Below are positions 47,701-59,400 of a DNA stretch of 64,000 bases, one piece after another (position 1 is the first letter of the stretch; each line of letters starts with the position of its first letter). This stretch comes from Perognathus longimembris pacificus (lineage: Eukaryota; Chordata; Mammalia; Rodentia; Heteromyidae), in the NCBI RefSeq assembly GCF_023159225.1, contig NC_063176.1:5220963-5284962 (forward strand). The letters run 5' to 3'. The translations under genes were made by a program, and so were the position numbers. The notes under the pieces are model-generated. The model did not search any database, had not been told where the DNA came from, and worked only from the letters and a program-made list of their open reading frames with translations.

Positions 47701-50466
47701 TCTGATCCTGTGGCAAGGCCTAGGTGCTGAGCATGTTTGAGCATGTTTTGCTCGAGGCTAGCCAAATCATATCCCAGTCTCCCGAGTAGCTAGGATTACA
47801 CTGGTGCCTGGCAAGTCTCAGGCACATTTCCCCCCCTAAACAACTGAGTATCAAACCCAGGGATTTACAATCACTAAGCAAGTATTTCCACGGAACCTGC
47901 GTCTCTCCCTGTCTCAGGCATTTTGTTATAGTAGCACAGAACAAGGCCAGAGGAAAAATTACTCTGAAATAAGAACTGGTAGATATTTTTTCAAGAATCT
48001 TGGGATGGGGATATGGCCTAGTGGCAAGAGTGCCTGCCTCATATACATGAGGCCCTGGGTTCGATTCCCCAGCACCCACATATACAGAAAATGGCCAGAA
48101 ATGGCGCTGTGGCTCATGTGGCAGAGTGCTAGCCTTGAGCAAAAGGAAGCCAGGGACAGTGCTCAGGCCCTGAGTCCAAGCCCCAGGACTGGCCAAAAAA
48201 AAAAAAAAAAAAAGAATCTTGTTTATTTTTCTTTTAGGTTCATTGTTTACAGGTTTTCATATGTTGATGTACTATTTAATACATATTGTATATATTTTTA
48301 TATTATATATTTTAAAATAGGTTGCGTGTGTGCTCGTAGGGCTTGTACTCAGGGCCTGGGTGCTATTCTTTAGCTTTTTCACTCAGGCTGGCACTCTACC
48401 ACTTGAGCCATACCTCCTTCTGGCTTTCTTTTTTAGCTGGTTAATTGGGCATAAGAGTCTCAGATTTGTGTGCCTGGGCTGGCTTTGACCTATGATCCTC
48501 ATTCTCAGTCTCCTGAGTAGCTAGGATTCTAGGCATAGCTACCAGTTCCCCGTGCAACAGATTCTTTATACACGGTTATTTATGTGTTATGTAAAGTCAT
48601 TTTCAAGTCGATCTATTGGATAGTACGTAGTAGTTAATTTTTTTAAAATTTCATACTTTTCTTTTAGATTTTGTCAATGATTTTCTTACAAATTCTGCAG
48701 AATCCATGCATTATTCACCAGCCAAAGTGAAAGGCAGTTATACTTGTTCATCAGGCAAAAAGGTAAGCCAAAAGGAAAGTGACTATACGTTTAGAATTTT
48801 AATGAGAGAAACTATATGCGAAGTACCTGTGTATAGTTTAGTTGTTTGTAAATCTTATTCTTGAATAAGAATACTATATTCTCATTAATGTATAAAATTT
48901 GGAGTAATAGTATATAAATCTTGATTTGATGTTATATAGGTTTGAAATTGGGAGTTAGGAATTAAAATTACCCATTACAGCAATCATATTTCATTACTCT
49001 AAATTGAGTTTTAGGGAGATTGTCAGCTATTATATCTGGACAGGTTGATAAGTTTGATTATTTTCTGAAGAAAAAGAACTATATTGCTGTATAGCGAAAC
49101 ATTGAATATACCTTAAAAGGATGTTGATTTAACTGTATAACAGAGTAAATTTTCAGTGACTTCTTTTCTTTTAGTACTGGGTTCAAACCCAGGGCCTTAT
49201 ACATTCTAAGCATCTAGTCTATGACTGAGCTATATCCCTAGCTGTAGAATGTTTAAAGCTAATCATACAAAGCCAAATTATTTGAATATAGAAATGTTTA
49301 TTAGAAAAGTCAGAAATGATACTTACTAAAAACTTGATATAATCACCTTAGGACACACACATATGTGTATGAGTGTGTGTTGTTTGTGTGCACATGTATA
49401 ACATATCTAACATCTTTCTGGTTCCAAAAAATGAAGACAGAGCCATTTATTTCAGAATTGAAAGCCCTATAATGTGATAAATTGCATTGTTTTCTGAAAG
49501 TTAAAATCAACTTTTAACTTTCCTGGGATAAACTTGACCTGATCATTAAGTATTAGCTTTTTCTGCTGTAGTTGCTAATATTTAAGATATCTGCATCCAT
49601 GTCTATTCATAATATTTTCTCTGTTCCTTAAAGTGTATTATAGGTATTTAGTATCATGGTTTTTGAGAAAATTTCATAGTAGGCCAGAAACACTCCTGTT
49701 GTAACAGTTAAATGAAGACTAAAATGCAAACAAATTACATTGAGACATGGGAGCTAAAGACTATCAGCATGTAATTTTCTTCACTTCTGAACTGAACCCT
49801 AATTGTAGTGTCCCCTAACTTGTGGAAGTTTTCTAATCTTTCTGGCAGCATAGGCATTACTCTGTGTGACTAAGAGAATTATTTTCCCTTAGGCTTAATT
49901 TGAGTCCTCTGGCCTCTCATGGTTTTCTCTTACATAGGTTCTGATCAGTATATATTGAATGCTTGAGAGAGAGAGTTCTACACCTCTATGGTGGTTGTTC
50001 AGTGCTTTAGCCTACACATTCTGATCTTCCTAGATCCTCAGCTTTGCTTTCTCACCTGAAGGTTTCCCCTTCCATTGTTGAAGCAGACTGGTCAAGTAGT
50101 TATATAAAGCCTGTACTGTTAAATGCAGACCCTTTTCTGTACTCTCCTAAGTTCTGACTTTTTTGCTTTTAGCTATTCCTTCTTCCTTTTTTTTCTTCCC
50201 CGTTGGTTGTGGGGCTTGAATTCAAGGCCTGCGCTCTGTCCCCGAGCTCATGTACTCAAGGCCAGTTCTCATGGGGACTTCTCTGCTTGAGCTAGCTTTG
50301 AACCAGATCTTCAGATCTCAGCCTACTGGATAGGTAGGATTGTAGGTGTAAGCCACCAGCACCAACTTCTACCTATTTTGCCTTTGTGTTTCTAATATTA
50401 TTTGTACTACTATTCCTTCCTTGATTTGTTTCATTCCTATTACTTGTTGGCTCTGATATGTGAGTT

Positions 50467-50499
<33 letters not shown>

Positions 50500-53400
50500 A
50501 TGTGTACGTGTCCGTGAAAACATGTATATATATGACTGTCTCCGTTTTGGTATAATGCTTCTGTTACTACATAGTATATATTACCAGCTAAAAATATATT
50601 TAGTCAGAAGTGAATAATAAAGTAGAGTTAATGCATTTCTTTATACTCAGAGCCAGACACCACTTCCAAAGTCAGTTCCAGATTCCTCAAGGAAGAAAGA
50701 AGCCTCTCTCCAAGGCATTGTGGAATCAACTGAAACTGCTGCTAGACCAGGTTGGTAGTATTTTCAAGTGTATTGTCTAGATGTAATTTTTTTATGCTGG
50801 TCCTCAGACTTGAACTCAGGGCCTGGGTGCTGTCCTTGAACCTCTTTGTACTCAAGGCTAGCACTCTACTACTTGCACCGCACTACCTCCACCTTTTTTT
50901 TTTTGGTTGTTTGTTTTTGAGTAGTTTATTGGAGATAGAAGTTTCACAGACTTTTCTTCCCAGACTGGCTTCGAATTACAGTCCTCAGATCTCAGCTAGG
51001 ATTACAGCTCTGAGCCACTGGCACCAGCTTCTAGATGTAATTTAAAAAGTGAAAACGGATTTTCGTGGCTCAAGTAGCAAGATCCAGACCAGCCTAAAGA
51101 GAATGAAATGGAGAAAAATACTTTGATTTTCAAGTTCAGAGTTAATATTCTTTTTTCTATTTTTACTTTCTGCATTCCTTTAGTCAGTGATATGTGTTAC
51201 TACTTTATCTTTTCAAATTAGAATAGAAATACTTCATTTAAAGCGTGTAGAGTAAAAACCTCAAAAGAAAAATCTAATTGCCCACATAATCCTCCTGTGC
51301 TACGTTTTCCTTAGCACTAACAAATGAAAAAATATGTATGTAAATATATGTATTAATAGGCTTATATGTAAATAATGTATGTATTTATTAGTATGTAATT
51401 TGTGTGACATACGTTTCCAAATCATGACAACACTATTAAGTTTTTGTTTTTAACCATGTTGTAATGAACAACTTTATTTTAATTCATAAATATGTGGCTT
51501 TTGTAGAACTAAGTTTCCTGTTTTGGTTAAAAATTTTCTTTTACCCTAAAGTGATGTGTAATAACTTAGGTTTTCTTCTTGGTATCTTTTTTACCCTTAA
51601 GTCTGTCTGAGAGTTGGCATATAATATGCATAAATCTTGCAAGTTTTTCTTTTAGAGGGTTTATTATATCTATTCATTAACCTAGTAATATGATCTCCTT
51701 TAAATGTACTACTTTAATCTTGTATTGAATATCATAATTCAGTATGTTTATAAATTTTGATCAGTTTGTTTCTGTGTCAGCACAACATTGTTATGTGGCA
51801 GATTTGCCATGCTAATGTAAAAGTAGCTAATCTATTTCCCTACATAAGGGAAATGTCAGATAAGGGATTTATAGCTTGAATATTTAAAGAACTACTTTCA
51901 CTTTACAACTAAAGTATGAAACAGCTCTATTAAAAAATGGGCAAAGGACTTGACCAAACATTTCTGCAAAGGAGATATATCAGTGGCTAATGAACAGAGA
52001 TGCTCAAAATTCATCCTGCATAATAGAAATAGCATTTTACTTTTTACCCACTAGGATAGCTGATACCTAAAAACAGGGAAACACAGCAAGTATTGCTGAG
52101 GATGTGGATACATCAGACTCTCATGCGGTTTTTGGCGAGAATGTGATATTGTTCAGCCACTGTGAAAAATCAGTTTAGCAGTGCATAAAGAAGTTAAACA
52201 TAGGACCCAGAATTCTAGTATTTAGTATATACCCAAAAGAATTAAAAGAGTTGGACACTTGGGCCTGGGAATGTGGCCTAGTGGCAAGAGTGCTTGACTC
52301 ATATACATGAAGCCCTGGGTTCGATTCCTCAGCACCACATATATAGAAAACAGCCAGAAGTGGCGCTGTGGTTCAAGTGGTAGAGTGCTAGCCTTGAGCA
52401 AAGAGATGCCAGGGACAGTGCTCAGGCCCTGAGTCCAAGGCCCAGGACTGGCAAAAATAAATAAATAAGTAAATAAAGACTGATTAAAAAGAAAAGAATT
52501 GGATACTTGAATAGGATCATCATTCATAATACCCTGAAGGTACTGACAACTCAAATGTCCCTCAACAAATGGTATATACAGAAAATACATGGGGCTGGGA
52601 AAATGGCCTAGTGGTAGAGTGCTTCCTTCACATACATGAAGCCCTGGGTTTGATTCCTCAGCAACACATATGTAGAAAAGGCCAGAAGTAGCGCTGTGGC
52701 TCAAGTGGTAGAGTGCTGGCCTTGAGCAAAAAGAAGCCAGGGACAGTACTCAGGCCCTGAGTTCAGGTCTGGCCAAAAAAATCAAGAAGAAAGGAAGAAA
52801 ATACAGTATTCAACTCTATAATGAAGCTCTGACATTTGCTATCGCATGTCGCAGGCCTCTCAGGTGTGCAGCCCAGTCATAAAAGAATTGAAGAGGGAAC
52901 TCAGTAGACCACATTGCCTGTTCCTCTTAAGTCTTGAGCTTTCTGCCCAGTCTCCTTTCTTCCTTCCAGCTTTCAGAACCTTATTGTTGTTGATTGATAG
53001 GTAATGTCTAAGAAAATTATTTGTACTTAGAGGAAGAAGCAAGGAAGTGGCATTTCATTGAAGAACCCGTACCTCATTTTTGGTTCATTTAATATTTTTA
53101 GTCTTTGCTTTTTAAATGTATAAATTAATATGGCTATCTAGCCATTTTTTTGACACTTCACACTTTAAGACTGAGGCTTAAGAGCATATATACGTATATA
53201 AATATGTATTTTTCTTATATACACATAGATTCGTACATACATGCATATATGTGATGTGTATTTGCACATATGTGCATACATATTATCTCTATATCTGTAT
53301 ATCTATACCAGTGTTCATATAGCTGTCCTGCTTACCAATGCTTAGTCTAAACATAGATGAATCTCATGTTTTCTCTTATTTTCTTCATTCTAGCAATATA

Positions 53401-56400
53401 TAACTTTATTTGCATCTCAAGACTGTCAATATGTTTATGGAGTTTTTGTGGTCAAGGATTTCTATCTTTCTAAAACTTAAGATAGCATAGTCCACATGCA
53501 TGTTTCAGTTTATTGGTTTGATAAATTAGAACTTTTAAAGAATGTGTGTATTTTAATCATAGATCTTTGATTCTAAATATATTAGCCTGAAAGCTACTTC
53601 TGATTGAATTACTGCTGAATTTTATAAAACTGATTTTGGTATTTTTATAATTGATAATGTCTGTATAATTTTCTAGTTCAGGTGCATGAAGTTCAGAACA
53701 TGTTGGCAGTTGATGTTGGTTCTAAAGATACACCTGACACAAAAAAGAAGTCAAGTAACAAACTAAGTGGTCATTACAGTAAATCCGATGAAGAATTTTA
53801 CATGTCTGTTGGGTCATCTGCCATTCCTTTGGATGGGAAAACATCTATAGTGCAAAGTGCTAGTCCATCTGCTGCTCAAAAGAAAGAGCCTTACAATTTT
53901 ATACATTCAGCAAATAGGCTGTCTTCAAGTACAGGGCTGTCGTCTCTTAAAACCAAAAAAAGGTAATTTAAGTAGTTATAATCCTACTTTGAAAATTTCA
54001 CCATATATTGTTAACTCAATCTTCTAATTCAGTTTGTAGAAGACTAAGGAATATGTTAATACAAGAAAAATACACTTTTGGGTATATTTTCAGTTTTTAA
54101 TGGGCAAATGAGGCTTTAAAGTATACTTCAGAGAAGTTAGTTAAGCTTTCTATAGTCTGGGAGATGTGTTTCTTTTATGAGTTAAGTTTTCCATAATTTC
54201 TTAGCTTTGGAGATCAGACGCGATTGGGCACGTGCAGGGTGGTATGGATGTAGACATTTCATAGTTTCTTAATAGAGATAATTAGTTTTGCTTTTATTTG
54301 CAATAGATTGGAGAGTTATATATTTGAGGGTCGCAAAATACAAATGAGTTGCAAATGTGGTTCTGTGTTTTGAAACTTATTTCATCCTCAAGCCAGATGG
54401 ATATTTTTGTATTGGAGGCCTCAGAAATAAAGATAATTTATGTCTATAAATCCAAACTCAAGGAGTTAAGTATATTTTAAGACTTGACTATTCAGCATAT
54501 AATCTCCACTGTGCTTTGAATGCTCTGAGAACTAGTGCTCTAATCTGCACTTCTTTGGTTTGTAATTTACCCTTTTAAAGCTCAGTGCAAAATTTTATAA
54601 GTGGTGTATGTAGTCACTGTTAAAGAGTTAGGAATAACCATAACTCAGCAAAATATGGGGTTGTTTAGCTTGTCTTGCTTTTAACTTTTTAGGTTAACCA
54701 TTGAAGGTAAAGATATTATTAAAAATGTAGAAGTAGAGAATAAAGTACCAGAAGCAATAGATAAAATTTCAGAAGGACAAGAAGAAAACAACTCAGCAGA
54801 AACATCTCAGAGAGAAATACAAAATTTGGAATGTAAAAATCAGCCACAGACTAAGAAGAGTTTTTCAACATTGTTTTTAGAAACTGTAAGGAGAAAAAGT
54901 GAATCTGGGTGAGTTACCAGGAAGATGTCTTTCAGGTATTTGTTTTTGTGGGTTTTTTTTTTTTCCAACCTATGAATGATATCAGAGGACTTAACTTAGA
55001 AATCTTTTAATTGACCCATAGATTTTTCCTGACCTATAATGTGGGATAGTCTTTTAGCCAGTAAATCACCCCCACAAAGCCACCCACTAAATAAGGAGTG
55101 AAAGAAAAAGAATTTATTTGGTTTCCACTGCTCAGGAATGCTTTCTAGTTTGTGATACCAAGAAATAAAAGCATTATGTGGAAATAAGATGTCATTGTTC
55201 CCGTATTAGTGCCATTGTTCAGTGTACATCAATCCTGGCTGCACATTTCAGTGTTAACTAGAATTAGTGGTAGTGAGGATTGTGAACAAATTATTGATAT
55301 AACAAGCTTTTACTTTGTCAGCTTGTGTTTACTGCTTTCACTTTCCTTGGCAACCGGTTACTTCCTACTTGGTCATGCTTTCTTTTATATTTCTTAGGTA
55401 GTATCAAGGTTGTTTCTCTAGGGTATCTTTGGTTTGAATAACTGGCTAAATGGAAACAAATTCGTTAAAGTGGAGGAAGAACAGACTTGGAGAATGCTTG
55501 TGGCTTTCTTGAAGATGGCATCACTTAAAACTAATACTAATTCCTTATGAATCAATACAAATAATATGAATAAAAGGAAATTAGATTCTAACTATTGTGC
55601 TGTTTTTTAAAAAATGTTGAAAATAGTGTATCATCAAGCACTCATTCATTTTTGTTGTAAAACATTCATTCATTTGTGTTGTATATATTAGATTTTAATT
55701 CTTTTTTTCTTTTTTGCAAGTCCCGGGCTTGAACTCAGGGCCTGGGTGCTTTCCCTGAGACTATGTGTGTAAGGCTAGAACTGCACCACTTGAGCCATAG
55801 TGCCACTTCCAGCTTTTTCTGAGTAGTTTATTGAAGCTAAGAGTCTCACGTACTTTTCTACCTGGCCTGGCTTTGCACCATGATCCTCAGATGTCATCTA
55901 CCTAAGTAGCTAGGATGACAGTTGTGAGCCACCAGCACCTGGCTCTGGATTTCCATTTTCTAAAATTGTATAAAATTGCAAAATTTTATAAAGTTGTACC
56001 TGTTAGAACACAGTATATTTCATAGCATATTTACTACTTTTTATGAGAAGATTTACCAAGAATTTGAGATTAAAGGAGTGAAAAAGGCATGTTCATCTCC
56101 AAATCCTTTTGTAATACAGTCTTTTCTCTTAATACATAAGGAAAAGAGAGATTAAAAATTTTCCATTCTAACTTTGCTTATATTCTGACTAAACTAATAT
56201 TCTTATTTACCCAAATGGAAAAGGTAGAGCTCGTATGTATATACTACTTGGAGTTTACATGTTTGCCTTGTTGATTTGTACCTCTCATTGCAATATATGG
56301 TTTAAATAAGACTGCTTTTAAAAAACCAAGGAAATGAAAAATGACTGTGTCATATTACCTACCTTTCCTTACTTCACCATAATTTTGTCTTCATGAAACT

Positions 56401-59400
56401 GGTTAATCCCAATGCACTAACTAGTTTTGTTCTTACATCAGTAAATATGTGAATTGTTTTGTACATACTTAATATATACATTTTTTTAATATCTGAGAAT
56501 TAAGCGTTAGTGTCATTGTAAACTGTAGGATTGTAGTTAAAATTCAGACAAAGAGATAATTTAATATTTTTAGTAGCCTTCATTTCATTTTTATACTCAT
56601 ACATTTATGGGTTCTAAGTTTTGGAGAGGGAACATCACATTTGTTGCTGAACTCTTAAGTTCTGTGAGCCTATTAATGTTACAAGTGACAGTGATCAGAT
56701 AAAAGGGAGAAGATTCATAAGATTAAGGGAAAATTTTGAAGACATTAAATTGCTCTTTTACTGAAAATACAGATTTTATTTCCTTTTTAGGGTATTTTCT
56801 TCACTACTGAAGGTGAAACTATTTTTTAATCTGCTAAAGTAATGTCTTGTTTTAGTCCCATTGTTAGGTATACAGTAACTACTCCATCTCATTCATCTCC
56901 AAATGATAAAACGTTAGAGGATGAATTTATAATTGATGACTTAGATAGAAGTTTGGCCAGTCAATCTTGGATCACAATCCCAAGAAAGGGTGCACCTCTA
57001 AAACATCACACAGTGTCTCCTTTTGAGAACTCTTCACTCATTCAGGATAACAAGTCAAGAGGAAAACAAAAGAGTGTATCGCCTAAAACTTTGACAAGTG
57101 ACAAACATTCCTATAAAGCTCCCTTGGTAGAAAAATCTCAGCCCTCTGGAGAAAAAATAGTGGGAATGAGTTCTGCCTTGATAGATGAATTAGAAAAGAA
57201 TCATACATCTACAAAATATAAAATGTGTTCTAATAATGCTGAAAAACATCCTAGTAGTAAAAAGACTGTACAACAGAAACAGAGACGATCATTAAGAGCC
57301 AGTGTGGTTGAAGAACAGTATGATAAGGGACAGTGTGAAGATGAAAATAGAAACGTGTCCCATATTGCACAAGCCAAGTTAAAGAGAAACTCAGGAAGAA
57401 ATGCGGAAGATTGTGAAGAGACAAGAAATGGTCATATTTCTGAAAAACAGACATCACCTGTGGGTAAGTGTTTATATTCAATGAATATCATTCCACTATT
57501 TATCTTTGGAAAGTATGGAAACCAAACCCGTGTTTACAAAATGCCTCAAAACCCTATAGGTTGTTTTCTTTTTATTTTATAGGTAGTTCAATTCCAACTC
57601 ATTTAGTTTTTGTTTAGTTTCTAAGGTAGCAACATATGTGGAGAAGTGAAAGAAAGAGATGAATAAACTAGTAAGACAGGACTTCTATTGTTAACTAGAT
57701 CATTTCAGTAGGTCTGTAGACTAACAGATAAGTGTACAAGATGAAAGTGTGAGTAGAATTCAGTATCTTTGCATCTTGGGCTGTTATATACTTTCTCATC
57801 CACATCAGGATATTTGAGAATGAGTCTTAGGACAGTCTGTTTATTATACTGACTCAGAATATAGCTATTCATAATAACATTGATATATAATAATTGGAAT
57901 TTGTAGTGAGGAATTATATTTTTTGTGTTACATATTCCTTAATAGAAAAATTGGTATTTTTCCAATGGTTGCATGAGGATGCTTTTTTATTTTTTTGTTT
58001 CTTGATTTATTTTTTATTTTTTTTCTTTATTTATTGTCAAAGTGATGTACAGAGAGGTTACAGTTTCACATGTTAGGCCTTGGGTACATTTCTTGTACTG
58101 TTTGTTACCTCCACCCTCATTCCCCCTTCCCCCTCCCCCTTTCCCTTTCCCCCCATGAATTGTTCAGTTGGTTTACACCAAATGGTTTTGCAAGTAATGA
58201 GGATGTTGAGTTTGTTAAATTTTGTTGACTTCTACTTATGTCAATATACCTCTTAATTATGCACTACATATATGTACGTAGTATCATTTAATCCTTGATA
58301 ATTCTACAAGGAAAGATGTAATACACAAGATTAAAAGAAACTGTTCCATTGTTTATACAGTCTCTACAGGGGACATGTTCTTTTAGCTTTATTAAGAAGT
58401 TTTGAAATAAGTAGGAATTTTTTTTAATACTCAAATTGAAAATCTATTAGCCAGCCCGAAAATGTTCATGACCACAGTTATCATATATTTGAAGATTCTT
58501 TTTTTGGCCATTCCTGGGCCTTGGACTCAGGGCCTGAGCACCATCCCTGGCTTCTTCCCACTCAAGGCTAGCACTCTGCCACCTGAGCCACAGCGCCCCT
58601 TCTGGTCGTTTTCCATATATGTGGTGCTGGGGAATCAAACCGAGAGCTTCATGTGTAGGAGGCAAGCGCTCTTGCCACTAGGCCATATTCCCAGCCCTAT
58701 TTGAAGATTCTTTTTTTTTTTTTAATTAATTGAACATAAATTTTTTTACAAGGTGTTATGCAAAAAGGGTGCAGTTACATAGTAGGGCAGTGTGTACATT
58801 TCTTGTGATATCTTATGACCTGTTTTTCTATCCCTTGTCTAGGTCAGGTAGACATACATGCAATATACAATGTATCAAGAACATATACAGTATTCACAGA
58901 CTTGGTCTCTACTGTCTCTCCGTCTCCCTTTGTTAACAGTCATATATCAGGGAGATCATGCCCTTTTGTTTTCTGTGTTCTAGGCTTGTCTCACTCAACA
59001 TTATTTGTTTGAGTTCTGACCATTTCCCTGCGAATAACAATATTTCACTATTCCTAATCGCTATGTAGTATTCCATTGTGTATAAGGTACCATATTTTTT
59101 GGATCCATTCGTCTGTGGAGGGGCATCTGGGTTGTTTCCAAATTTTGGCTCTTGTGAATTGTGCCGCGATAAACATGGAAGTACAAATGTCTTTTTGATA
59201 TCTATTTGAAGATTCTTGATGACTGCAATATATTGTTAATATGGAGGGACAGTATTTAATAGTTATAGACAATATTTTTTTTAAAATTCACTTTAACATA
59301 TTTATCATTGAGTTGTTTATTTTAGCTTTCTTTAGGTATTTCTGAAATAGGAGCAGATAGGTTTTGTTTCTTTGTGTATTTTATTTTAAAATGTAGAGAG

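Noticed and set aside
47720..48196. 158-codon minus-strand ORF, and many similar ORFs with ...[17 protein letters not shown]...
   Set aside because: These are translations of IDL-Geo and 7SL-Geo SINEs; the same peptide recurs at every copy.
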